Positions 1 through 7,698 of a DNA stretch of 30,425 nt are shown in pieces. The stretch's first letter is position 1. Each line of letters opens with the position of its first letter. The translations under genes and the position numbers were made by a program. Origin of the DNA: VMCP01 sp964408945 (GTDB taxonomy: Bacteria; Bacteroidota; Bacteroidia; NS11-12g; UBA955); contig CAYPBJ010000025.1 of NCBI GenBank assembly GCA_964408945.1, positions 1-30,425 of the forward strand. The letters are read 5' to 3'. Below the pieces are notes generated by a model. That model searched no databases and was not told where the DNA came from. It saw nothing but the letters and a program-made list of their open reading frames with translations.

Positions 1-9
1 TTTTGTTTG

Positions 10-177
<168 letters not shown>

Positions 178-261
178 GGCTGCAGCAAAAACTTCTAGCC
201 TCTCGTCTCTCGTCTCTAGCCAACACCTAATGATAACAGACTTTGGACTTCGGACCACAAA

Positions 262-855
262 CTAATTTATCATCGCCTGCTTAACAACGTCCCAAACGGC
301 ATCTTTACCCAAACCTGTCTCAGAGGAGGTTATGATGAACGGCGGAATTTCTTCCCAATCTTGGGAAAGTGCATCCATAATTGCTTTATGATTGTTTTCG
401 AGTTCTGTTTTTTTGAGCTTATCAGCTTTGGTGCCAATGAGTACAATGGGAATTTGATCAGCGCCGCAATCATTTATAAATTCTAAATCAATGGATTGCG
501 GGGGTATTCTTAAGTCAATTAAAATGAATAGACAAAATAAATTCTCGCGATTACGCAAGTAATATTTGATCATCGTAGCAAATTTGAATCGTTTTTCTTT
601 CGATACCTTGGCATATCCGTAACCGGGTAAATCGCAAATTTGGAAAGTATCATCGCAGTTGAAAATATTCAAGGTTTGTGTCTTTCCGGGTTTGGAACTT
701 GTTTTTGCTAAATCTTTACGCTCGGTTAGCATGTTGATGAGCGATGATTTGCCCACATTTGATCTGCCAATAAAGGCGAATTCGGGAAGCTTATTGTGCG
801 GTATATCTACCGACTTTTCCCAACTTCCGAGGAATTTTGCTTGCTTAATTTTCAT
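262..855 (-). CDS. engB: EngB/YsxC-type GTP-binding ribosome biogenesis protein
   Basis: A 197-residue TRAFAC GTPase of the YihA/YsxC/EngB family, which acts in 50S subunit assembly in the cytoplasm. All G motifs are visible: G1 GRSNVGKS at 30-37, the switch-I threonines after PGKTQT near 57-61, G3 DLPG at 75-78, G4 TKAD at 142-145 and G5 SSE around 177. Length is typical of the family. The ATG at 853-855 gives the usual short N-terminus before the GTPase core. It is divergent from ubiE/menG with about 50 bp between starts, so the two probably share a control region. No terminator hairpin is visible downstream; heptamer array 1 follows the stop codon instead. Confidence 0.96.
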   Translation of the reverse strand: MKIKQAKFLGSWEKSVDIPHNKLPEFAFIGRSNVGKSSLINMLTERKDLAKTSSKPGKTQTLNIFNCDDTFQICDLPGYGYAKVSKEKRFKFATMIKYYLRNRENLFCLFILIDLRIPPQSIDLEFINDCGADQIPIVLIGTKADKLKKTELENNHKAIMDALSQDWEEIPPFIITSSETGLGKDAVWDVVKQAMIN

Positions 856-889
856 GGAAACTTGATGTCATCAGCCCAATAGATTGATG

Positions 890-897
890 TATATTTG
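890..897 (+). promoter_or_regulatory. -7 promoter box TATATTTG for ubiE/menG
   Basis: An exact match to the Bacteroidota -7 consensus TAnnTTTG, 8 nt before the ATG at 906. Transcription would start at or within a few bases of the start codon. I see no well-spaced -33 TTTG. Confidence 0.6.
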
Positions 898-905
898 CAC
901 CCTCA

Positions 906-1634
906 ATGGCAGAAATCGTAAAACCCAATCCACAGTCCGACAGTTCAAAGAAACAACAAGTCGAGGAAATGTTTGATAATATTTCGGGTAATTACGACTT
1001 TTTGAATCATTTTTTATCTCTTGGCATTGATTATTCATGGAGAAAAAAGGTGCGAAAAGTGATTCAGAAAACCGGTGCTAAATACCTTTTAGACGTAGCC
1101 ACAGGTACAGCTGATTTGGCTATTGAGCTAAGTAAATTGCCCAATTTAAAGATGATTGGTGTTGATATTTCTAGAGGTATGTTAGACAAAGGAGATATCA
1201 AGTTAGAAAAGCTAAAACTTACTGATCGCATACAATTACAACAAGCAGATTCTGAGAATTTGCCCTTTCAAAACGAAGAATTTGATGCTATCACCGTAAG
1301 TTTTGGTGTTAGAAACTTTGAAAATCTTCAAAAAGGAATGACCGAAATGGGAAGAGTGCTGAAAAAAGGTGGTTGCCTTGTGGTACTTGAGTTTTCCAAA
1401 CCTACAAATCCCATTTTTGGAGCTCTTTACTGGTTCTATTTCAAATACATTTTGCCACCCTTGGGCAGATTGGTAAGCAAAGATGCAACTGCATACACCT
1501 ATTTGCCACAGAGTGTTGCTGCTTTTCCTGAGGGACAAGAATTCGTGAAAGTTGCAAAGGCTTCGGGTTTTGAAAACGTAAAATATAGAGGCCTAACTTT
1601 TGGTGTGTGCACTCTTTACGAATGTTATAAGTAA
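906..1634 (+). CDS. ubiE: Demethylmenaquinone methyltransferase (UbiE/MenG)
   Basis: A 242-residue class I SAM-dependent methyltransferase of the UbiE/COQ5 family. It performs the last C-methylation of menaquinone; Bacteroidota use menaquinone, so MenG activity is the likely role. SAM motif I is LLDVATGTADLA at about 61-72 and the acidic residue of motif II is in GVDIS at 85-89. The family signature RVLKKGGCLVVLEFSKP lies at 150-166, and the late YTYLPQSV segment at 197-204 is also typical. The stop codon TAA at 1632-1634 forms the first bases of a TAACTTTG promoter box for the next gene, porT. The ubiE-porT adjacency is one I recall from other Bacteroidota. Confidence 0.95.
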   Translation: MAEIVKPNPQSDSSKKQQVEEMFDNISGNYDFLNHFLSLGIDYSWRKKVRKVIQKTGAKYLLDVATGTADLAIELSKLPNLKMIGVDISRGMLDKGDIKLEKLKLTDRIQLQQADSENLPFQNEEFDAITVSFGVRNFENLQKGMTEMGRVLKKGGCLVVLEFSKPTNPIFGALYWFYFKYILPPLGRLVSKDATAYTYLPQSVAAFPEGQEFVKVAKASGFENVKYRGLTFGVCTLYECYK

Positions 1635-1639
1635 CTTTG
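1632..1639 (+). promoter_or_regulatory. -7 promoter box TAACTTTG overlapping the ubiE stop codon
   Basis: An exact TAnnTTTG match whose TAA is also the ubiE stop codon. It sits 8 nt before the TTG at 1648, which I prefer as the porT start. The spacing equals that at ubiE (8 nt), which supports both the box and the TTG start. Confidence 0.5.
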
Positions 1640-1647
1640 AATCGTTT

Positions 1648-2364
1648 TTGCGTAGAATTATTTTAATATCGCTGCTGTTTTTTACCTCTTTCTCAGCTTG
1701 GGCCGATGTAATTCCTTATGCACCTTTGGTACCTAGGGATCCCAATCGAATATATCGAAAGCGATTCTTCTGGGGAATAGCGTTTTCCGGAACACAAGCC
1801 ATGATGAAAATGGATTTAGACCCATCTTTCTGGGGAAGAAATGATTCACTTTTGAATATTACACCACAGTCTCAATTAGGAGGTGGTTTTGGAGGCAGTG
1901 TAGCTATGCGAATTGGAAAACGTTGGGAAACTAAAATGTTGACCATGTTGCAATTGCACGGCAGGAATTTAGAGTTTGATTGGGCAAATCGTCCCAATGA
2001 ACTTCTCAGAATAGAAACCATTTCGTTAGATATTCCATTAACTATGAAATACCGTTCTGACATGCCTAATAATTCTGGATTTTTTGTGGTTGGAGGATTG
2101 CGCTGGTCACACGATTTTCAGAGTAATGAGAAGTTAGTTATTGGAGCGAGTAAGCCTTTGGTTGCGTTAAAAGAAAATACATACTATTACGAATTCGGAG
2201 CTGGATTTGAATTTCGGATGGAATATGTTGATTTAAGTATAGAATTGAAAATGTCAAACGGAATCAATAACGGGTTGGTTCGAGTGCCTGAGAGTTATTA
2301 TTCAGGTTCCATGAGTGCCATTTATCCAAGATTGTTTTCCATCACTTTAATGGCTCAGAATTGA
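1648..2364 (+). CDS. porT: PorT/SprT-like outer-membrane protein (type IX secretion)
   Basis: About 238 residues with a clear signal peptide: two arginines, a run of Ile/Leu/Phe, then cleavage after Ala in SAWA before DVIPYAP. The mature part has alternating polar and hydrophobic strands expected of a small beta-barrel, with Gly/aromatic-rich segments such as GGGFGG and FGAGFEFR. Length and gene position after ubiE match the PorT/SprT family, a component of the Bacteroidota type IX secretion and gliding machinery. No ATG is available: the frame is open from a TTG at 1600, but the TTG at 1648 gives a proper signal peptide and sits 8 nt behind a promoter box. The stop TGA overlaps the TTG start of tgt by 4 nt. 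Family assignment rests on recalled similarity, context and length. Confidence 0.72.
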   Translation: MRRIILISLLFFTSFSAWADVIPYAPLVPRDPNRIYRKRFFWGIAFSGTQAMMKMDLDPSFWGRNDSLLNITPQSQLGGGFGGSVAMRIGKRWETKMLTMLQLHGRNLEFDWANRPNELLRIETISLDIPLTMKYRSDMPNNSGFFVVGGLRWSHDFQSNEKLVIGASKPLVALKENTYYYEFGAGFEFRMEYVDLSIELKMSNGINNGLVRVPESYYSGSMSAIYPRLFSITLMAQN

Positions 2365-3479
2365 ATTTTGTTGTACAGCATAAGGATCCCTTCACCAAAG
2401 CTAGGGCAGGAAGGATTGAGACCGATCACGGCGTAATAGAAACACCTATTTTCATGCCCGTGGGCACAGCTGCAACCGTAAAAGGCGTGAAGCGAGAAGA
2501 TCTAGTGAACGATGTAGAAGCTCAGATCATCTTAGGTAATACGTATCACTTATATCTTCGGCCAGGATTAGATATCCTCCGCGAAGCGGGTGGAATTCAT
2601 GGTTTTTCTGATTGGAAGAAGCCCCTTCTCACTGATTCGGGCGGATATCAAGTCTATTCATTGTCGGGTACCAGGAAAATTAAAGAAGAAGGTGCCACCT
2701 TTAAAAGTCACATCGATGGTTCAAAGCATGTCTTTACCCCAGAAAATGTAATTGATACCCAACGGGTCTTAGGAGCTGATATTATGATGGCCTTCGATGA
2801 ATGTACTCCTTATCCCTGCGATAAAGAATACGCTACTCGAAGCATGCATATGACCCACCGTTGGTTGGATCGCTGTTTCCAAAGATATCGTGAAACTGAG
2901 CCACTTTACGGACATCACCAAGAATTGTTTCCCATTGTTCAGGGAAGTGTTTACCCTGATTTGCGTAAACAAAGTGCAGAATATATTTGCAAACACGAGG
3001 CAGAAGGTTATGCGATTGGAGGACTTTCAGTTGGAGAGCCACATCAAGATATGTATGAAATGACTGAATTGGTTTGTGATATTTTGCCTCAGAACAAAGC
3101 ACGTTATCTCATGGGAGTGGGTACTCCCGAAAATATTCTAGAGTCCATTGCATTAGGTGTTGATATGTTTGATTGTGTAATGCCTACCCGCAATGGTAGA
3201 AACGGCATGATTTTCACTCGAGAAGGCACTGTGAACCTTAAAAATAAAAAATGGGAACGTGATTTTAGACCCATCGATTCCCTGATTTCACCTGACTATT
3301 CTTTTGCTTATATGCGACATTTATTCGCATCGGGAGAAATGTTGGGAGCCATGATTGCAAGTTTACATAATCTAAAATTTTACTTATGGCTAGTAAAACA
3401 AGCACGAGTTCAAATTTTAAATAACGACTTCCACAATTGGAAGTCCTCAGTGCTGAAATCAATCAATCAAAAATTATAA
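2361..3479 (+). CDS. tgt: tRNA-guanine transglycosylase (Tgt)
   Basis: A 372-residue TIM-barrel enzyme exchanging G34 for preQ1 in tRNAs with GUN anticodons. Visible motifs: TDSGGYQ at 91-97 (D92 in catalysis), FDECTPYP at 145-152, VQG at 193-195, GGLSVGEP at 220-227 and the FDCVMPTRNGRNG block at 270-282 with the likely nucleophile D271. The C-terminal region that in E. coli and Zymomonas carries Cys-x-Cys-x2-Cys plus His for zinc reads PIDSLISPDYSFAYMRHL here (305-321): all three cysteines are gone and the loop is shorter, while H336 of the HNL motif remains. The start is TTG at 2361, inside the porT stop (TTGA), so translation is probably coupled. The LptF/G gene follows after 4 nt. Confidence 0.95.
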   Translation: MNFVVQHKDPFTKARAGRIETDHGVIETPIFMPVGTAATVKGVKREDLVNDVEAQIILGNTYHLYLRPGLDILREAGGIHGFSDWKKPLLTDSGGYQVYSLSGTRKIKEEGATFKSHIDGSKHVFTPENVIDTQRVLGADIMMAFDECTPYPCDKEYATRSMHMTHRWLDRCFQRYRETEPLYGHHQELFPIVQGSVYPDLRKQSAEYICKHEAEGYAIGGLSVGEPHQDMYEMTELVCDILPQNKARYLMGVGTPENILESIALGVDMFDCVMPTRNGRNGMIFTREGTVNLKNKKWERDFRPIDSLISPDYSFAYMRHLFASGEMLGAMIASLHNLKFYLWLVKQARVQILNNDFHNWKSSVLKSINQKL

Positions 3480-3483
3480 CGGA

Positions 3484-4578
3484 ATGTTGGGGAAGTATTT
3501 TAACGGACTTGATCGGTACATTGCCAAAAAGTTTATCAGTACTTTCCTGGTTACCATCTTTTTGTTTATTGTCATTATCATCATCTTCGATGTCGCTGAA
3601 AAACTTGATGATTTTCTCAAAAGGAATGCCCCAATAGATGAAATTATAACTACTTATTACGTAAGTTTCATTCCCACGCTCATTAATACGTTTAGTCCTG
3701 TATTTATATTTATATCAGTACTTTACTTTACTTCTCGCTTGGCATCTCGCACAGAAATCATTGCCATGTTGGCAGGTGGAATGTCTTTGATGAGGATCAT
3801 TCGTCCATACCTAGTGGTTGGTGCTTTATTTGCCTGGGGAAGTTATATGCTTAATGCATGGATCATTCCTATAACTGATAAGCAGCGGGTAAAATTTGAA
3901 AATACTTATTTACGCGATTATTGGTCAGAGGCTAGAAATGCAATATACCGTCAGATTAAGCCTGGAGTAATCATGTATATGGAGTATTTCAGCAATCATG
4001 ATAGCTCCGGTGTAGGAATTACGGTTGAAGAATACAGAGGCACTGAATTGAAAAGTTCTCTGTTTGGAAGATTTATCCATTGGAATCGCGAACAACAAAC
4101 TTGGCGATTGGAGCGTGTCACTCAGCGTGAATTTTTATCGAACGGAAACCAAAAAGTGGTACAATTGGCCACTTTAGACACCATGATAGGGTTCAATCCC
4201 AATAATTTTTTCTTTAGAATAGAAGATGTTCAGAGTTTGAATCAAAGCGAATTAAAAAGTTTTATTGTCAAAGAGGTTGAACGAGGCTCACCCAATGTAT
4301 CTGGACTTCAAACCGAACTTTACCGTCGATATGCTTCACCATTCAGCACATTTATATTAATTTTTATTGGAGTAGCAGTTGCTGGAAGAAAGACCCGAGG
4401 CGGACTAGGAATTTCTCTTGGGGTAGGAATTTTTGTAATTTTATTTTTCCTTTTCTTCTCCAAGTATTTCGTTTCTTTAGGTGCAACCGGCGTTCTAAAT
4501 CCGCAATTAGCGGTATGGCTACCCAATTTGGTTTTCGTACCGGTTGCGTGGCTTTTCTATCTAAGGGCGCAGAAGTAA
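3484..4578 (+). CDS. LptF/LptG (YjgP/YjgQ) family permease
   Basis: A 364-residue inner-membrane protein of the LptF/LptG family, the permease half of the LptB2FG transporter that extracts lipopolysaccharide towards the outer membrane. The typical plan is visible: an N-terminal amphipathic start (LDRYIAKKF), TM1 at about 17-36, TM2 and TM3 between roughly 55 and 125, a long periplasmic beta-rich region from about 130 to 270, then three C-terminal helices from about 278 to the end. The GRKTRGGLGISLG cytoplasmic loop between late helices is characteristic. Length fits. It begins 4 nt after tgt and is probably its co-transcribed partner. F versus G cannot be settled from one gene. Confidence 0.9.
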   Translation: MLGKYFNGLDRYIAKKFISTFLVTIFLFIVIIIIFDVAEKLDDFLKRNAPIDEIITTYYVSFIPTLINTFSPVFIFISVLYFTSRLASRTEIIAMLAGGMSLMRIIRPYLVVGALFAWGSYMLNAWIIPITDKQRVKFENTYLRDYWSEARNAIYRQIKPGVIMYMEYFSNHDSSGVGITVEEYRGTELKSSLFGRFIHWNREQQTWRLERVTQREFLSNGNQKVVQLATLDTMIGFNPNNFFFRIEDVQSLNQSELKSFIVKEVERGSPNVSGLQTELYRRYASPFSTFILIFIGVAVAGRKTRGGLGISLGVGIFVILFFLFFSKYFVSLGATGVLNPQLAVWLPNLVFVPVAWLFYLRAQK

Positions 4579-4601
4579 ATACCTTAAATTAGGTAGAAAT
4601 G

Positions 4602-4627
4602 TTTATTTACTAAACGCGTTAAATAAA
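4602..4627. promoter_or_regulatory. AT-only inverted repeat before the TPR gene
   Basis: TTTATTTA at 4602-4609 and TAAATAAA at 4620-4627 are perfect 8-bp inverted arms around a 10-nt loop containing ACGCGT, ending 4 nt before the GTG start at 4632. No good TAnnTTTG box is seen in this leader. It could be a regulator site or a weak mRNA hairpin. AT-only arms also arise easily by chance. Confidence 0.25.
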
Positions 4628-4631
4628 TGTT

Positions 4632-5285
4632 GTGGCTAAATTTTCAATCATTATTTATTTATGCGGTGCATTTCTTTTGTCAAATTGTGGTTTGACAAAC
4701 TTCAAAAGTAAAAATTTAGATTTATGTGTTGCTCAAATAGATACCGTGAACCATTTCGAATCAGGATTGAAATTTTATTTAAATCAAGAAATGGATTCTG
4801 CACTTTTCCAATGGAACTTAGTAACTAGTAAAGATTCTAATTATTTAAAATCCCTTTATTTTCGGGGTAATTTAAAGTTTTATTTGGAATTGTATCCAAC
4901 GGCTATTTTGTATTATGATAGCCTATTAAGATTGGATTCAAATCATATTGGTTCACTTGTAAATAGAGGTTTATCCCAAAGAAGAGTACTTAATTATAAT
5001 TCTTCATTAAAAGATTTAAATAAAGTCGTTCAACTGGAAAGTAATGTTTCCAGTAATTATATAAATAGAGGAATTACTTTTTTCTACAACAATCAATTTG
5101 ATCTTGCGCTTATGGATTTTGAAAAATGCTTATCAATGGACTCTACCAACGTAGATTGTATTTATGACATTGGCCTTTGTTATTTCAAACTAAATCAATT
5201 AGTCCAAGCATGTTTTTATTGGAAACAGGCTTGTGACAACAATATGGATGATGCTTGTTTGTGCATCAAAGAATATTGCCGCTAA
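4632..5285 (+). CDS. TPR-repeat lipoprotein
   Basis: 217 residues. The N-terminus IIIYLCGAFLLSNCG is a lipoprotein signal with a lipobox at LSNC, so the mature protein is probably anchored through this Cys. The rest is helical repeats resembling TPRs: successive units around SLYFRGNLKFYLELYPTAIL, SLVNRGLSQRRVLNYNSSLK, NYINRGITFFYNNQFDLAL and CIYDIGLCYFKLNQLVQAC, each about 34 residues apart with the small-residue and aromatic pattern of the family. TPRs bind other proteins; no partner can be read here. The start is GTG at 4632, with no in-frame ATG that keeps the signal. Base use looks more AT-rich than in neighbours, possibly a lineage-specific gene. It converges on the RlmI-like gene with a 4-bp overlap. 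Confidence 0.8.
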   Translation: MAKFSIIIYLCGAFLLSNCGLTNFKSKNLDLCVAQIDTVNHFESGLKFYLNQEMDSALFQWNLVTSKDSNYLKSLYFRGNLKFYLELYPTAILYYDSLLRLDSNHIGSLVNRGLSQRRVLNYNSSLKDLNKVVQLESNVSSNYINRGITFFYNNQFDLALMDFEKCLSMDSTNVDCIYDIGLCYFKLNQLVQACFYWKQACDNNMDDACLCIKEYCR

Positions 5286-6445
5286 TACACCATCAAAACA
5301 AGTCCCTTTAAATAATGTCCCTCTGGGTGAAAAATATTTACAGGATGATCTGGGCCTTGTGAAAGTCTATGAAGGATTCTGCAAGACCGCCCCACTTCAA
5401 TTGCAGCAGCGGTTACAGTATTTAGAAAAAGGGTTTCGTCTATAACTTGTGAGCATGAAAACGTAAAGAGAAGCCCTCCTTTTTTAACCCTTTTAAGTCC
5501 CATTGCATTTAAACGCTTGTAACCCATGGTTGCTGAGTGCTTTTTCTTTAAGCTTTTTGCAAATGCTGGTGGATCTAAAACGACAATGTCATACATGGTT
5601 GTATCTTCCGTTAAATATTGTAGTACATCTGCTGTAATCGATTCATGTTTAGCATTAACCTCATTTAGAAGCATATTCTCGGTACACAAATCAGTGGCCA
5701 CTTTAGATATATCAACGGATACCACATTTGTGGCACCTCCAATAAGCGCTGATACTGAAAATCCTCCAGTATAAGCAAAAGTATTGAGCACAGACTTGCC
5801 CATAGAGTAATGTCTTAGTAGGTCTCTATTTTCTCTTTGGTCAATAAAAAAACCTGTCTTTTGGCCATTTACCCAGTTTACTTTCATTTTCATGCCGTTT
5901 TCCAACGCAATTGTACTTTCAGCAGACCCGATTAGAAATTCATCTTCTATGGTGGTATCATGCAGTGCTGCTTTGCTTTTGGAATAAATACTCTCCAATT
6001 TGCCTTTAAAAACAGTGTTTAAAGCGTTCGAAATATCATCTAAATGCTGATACATTCCATCGGAATGTGTTTGAATAACAGCATGTTTGGAATAAATATC
6101 AATGATTAAACCTGGCAATCCGTCACCTTCGCCGTGCACCAATCGAAATGCATTCGTTTGTTGGTCAATTCCCAAACCAAGAGAAGTCCTGATATCAACG
6201 CATTCTTGAAGTTTGGACTGCCAAAATTGCGCGTTAATTTCTTGATCTTCAAAACTTAAAATTCTTACGGCAATACTCCCATCGCCCACGTGTCCAATGG
6301 CGCAAAATTGTCTGTGAGAGTCTAAAACCCTCACCAAATCACCAGAGTGGCAAGGGTCCATTACATCTATGGCTCCCGAAAAAATCCAGGGGTGTTTTCT
6401 TTGGATGGCTATTTCTTTTCCTTTCTTGAGGATGGCAGTTATCAT
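5282..6445 (-). CDS. rlmI: RlmI-like class I SAM-dependent rRNA (cytosine-C5) methyltransferase
   Basis: 387 residues with an N-terminal PUA-like domain (about 1-75, with HPWIFSGAI and SGDLVRV typical), a central EEHEE-type domain ending in GQKTGFFIDQREN at 194-206, and a Rossmann methyltransferase. SAM motif I is NTFAYTGGFSV at 221-231, the acidic motif II is VVSVDIS at 241-247, the DPPAFAK motif is at 291-297 and the catalytic Cys is C331 in FSCSQ. This architecture is that of RlmI (YccW), which makes m5C1962 in E. coli 23S rRNA. The minus-strand stop TAG and the plus-strand TAA of the TPR gene interlock. A TAAATTTG box (minus strand, 6466-6473) lies 20 nt before its ATG. Confidence 0.9.
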   Translation of the reverse strand: MITAILKKGKEIAIQRKHPWIFSGAIDVMDPCHSGDLVRVLDSHRQFCAIGHVGDGSIAVRILSFEDQEINAQFWQSKLQECVDIRTSLGLGIDQQTNAFRLVHGEGDGLPGLIIDIYSKHAVIQTHSDGMYQHLDDISNALNTVFKGKLESIYSKSKAALHDTTIEDEFLIGSAESTIALENGMKMKVNWVNGQKTGFFIDQRENRDLLRHYSMGKSVLNTFAYTGGFSVSALIGGATNVVSVDISKVATDLCTENMLLNEVNAKHESITADVLQYLTEDTTMYDIVVLDPPAFAKSLKKKHSATMGYKRLNAMGLKRVKKGGLLFTFSCSQVIDETLFLNTVTAAAIEVGRSCRILHRLSQGPDHPVNIFHPEGHYLKGLVLMVY

Positions 6446-6465
6446 TTTTCTGTTAATTGAAGCTG

Positions 6466-6473
6466 CAAATTTA
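6466..6473 (-). promoter_or_regulatory. -7 promoter box TAAATTTG for the RlmI-like gene
   Basis: An exact TAnnTTTG on the minus strand, 20 nt upstream of the ATG at 6445, in the divergent region shared with the Nif3-like gene. Confidence 0.5.
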
Positions 6474-6499
6474 CCATCAAAAAACGGTAGTAGCCGTAC

Positions 6500-6531
6500 T
6501 TAAACGAATAGAAACGGTTATATACGTTTAA
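6500..6531. promoter_or_regulatory. Inverted repeat TTAAACG-N18-CGTTTAA between divergent genes
   Basis: Perfect 7-bp arms at 6500-6506 and 6525-6531, with an additional AAACG at 6512-6516 between them. It lies centrally between the rlmI and Nif3-like promoters. Operator-like in layout; no regulator is identified. Confidence 0.35.
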
Positions 6532-6567
6532 AACACTTAAATCTTTGTGTTTTAGATGGAATTCATG

Positions 6568-6575
6568 CAACTTTG
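6568..6575 (+). promoter_or_regulatory. -7-like box CAACTTTG, 4 nt before the Nif3-like ATG
   Basis: One mismatch to TAnnTTTG. The 4-nt gap to the ATG at 6580 is identical to that at five other genes in this window, predicting a leaderless transcript. Confidence 0.45.
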
Positions 6576-6579
6576 AATT

Positions 6580-7695
6580 ATGAACGAGTCAGTCAAATTA
6601 AAAGACATCATCAAAGTAATTGAGTATGTGGCTCCACCACAGTTACAAGAAAACTACGATAATTCAGGTTTGATTGTTGGTTCAGAAGAATCATTGATTC
6701 ACAAAGCGTTGATCTCTCTTGATTGTACAGAAGAAGTTATTCAAGAGGCCATTGATTTAGGCTGTAATTTGGTGATTTCACATCATCCTATTGTTTTTAG
6801 TGGAATCAAAAAGTTTACAGAGAAAAATTACGTGGAGCGAACTATCATTAAAGCCATTAAAAATGATATCGCCATATATGCATGTCACACGAATCTAGAT
6901 AATGTTTTGCATCAAGGAGTTAACAAGAGAATTGCAGATAAATTAGGATTGCATCAGTGTAGCATATTACTTCCTAAAGAAAATACCCTATTAAAATTAG
7001 GAGTCTTTGTTCCTAAATCACACTTTAATCAAGTGCAAGAGGCTTTGTTTTTAGCTGGTGCAGGACAAATTGGAAATTATAAGGATTGTGGATTTTCATT
7101 CGAGGGGATAGGAACATTTACACCGAGCCAGGGTGCCAATCCCTATTCCGGTGAATTGGGAAAGAAAAGCGAAGAGACTGAAATTCGATTAGAAGTAGTA
7201 GTTCCAAACCACCTGAAAAATCAAGTATTGAGTGCAATGTTTCAAGCGCACCCCTACGAAGAAGTGGCATACGATCTAATTCAATTGGTAAACACGCGAA
7301 ATGATGTTGGTTCTGGTTTAGTTGGATATCTTTCGGAGGATATGAGTCTTGAGCAATGGGTGAATCATTTAAAGAAGTGTATGGAAATAGATTCCTTTCG
7401 ATTAACTCGGCTAAAAAAAGATGAGGTTTCTATAAAAAAAGTAGGTGTTTGCGGTGGTGCCGGGTCTTTTTTAATTAAGCAGGCTCGGGCGCTTGGATGT
7501 GATGTTTTTGTGTCGGCCGACATTAAATATCACGAATTTTTCGATGGGGAAGGGGAGTTGCTAATTTGTGATATCGGCCATTTTGAGTCCGAAAAATACA
7601 CTTTAGAGATTTTCAAAGAAATTTTATCAGAAAAATTTCCTAAATTTGCAACCCTTTTTGCACAAATTATAACCAACCCGGTATATTATATTTAG
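6580..7695 (+). CDS. Nif3-like dinuclear metal-centre protein
   Basis: 371 residues of the NIF3/YbgI/YqfO family (DUF34), cytosolic toroidal hexamers with a two-metal site. Metal-binding motifs: SHHPIVFSG at 67-75, HTNLD at 103-107 and, near the C-terminus, GHFESEK, as in the family. Length above 360 shows the YqfO-type form, in which a PII/CutA1-like domain (about 130-230) is inserted between the two NIF3 halves. The family is often labelled GTP cyclohydrolase 1 type 2, but its function is unsettled. It is followed after 3 nt by a C4 zinc-ribbon coiled-coil gene, an adjacency conserved in many bacteria. The ATG at 6580 follows a -7-like box by 4 nt. Confidence 0.93.
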   Translation: MNESVKLKDIIKVIEYVAPPQLQENYDNSGLIVGSEESLIHKALISLDCTEEVIQEAIDLGCNLVISHHPIVFSGIKKFTEKNYVERTIIKAIKNDIAIYACHTNLDNVLHQGVNKRIADKLGLHQCSILLPKENTLLKLGVFVPKSHFNQVQEALFLAGAGQIGNYKDCGFSFEGIGTFTPSQGANPYSGELGKKSEETEIRLEVVVPNHLKNQVLSAMFQAHPYEEVAYDLIQLVNTRNDVGSGLVGYLSEDMSLEQWVNHLKKCMEIDSFRLTRLKKDEVSIKKVGVCGGAGSFLIKQARALGCDVFVSADIKYHEFFDGEGELLICDIGHFESEKYTLEIFKEILSEKFPKFATLFAQIITNPVYYI

Positions 7696-7698
7696 AAT

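Noticed and set aside
3270..3330. Loss of Tgt cysteines as a frameshift or sequencing error
   Set aside because: The flanking motifs on both sides are in the same frame and well conserved, so the short Cys-free loop is real.
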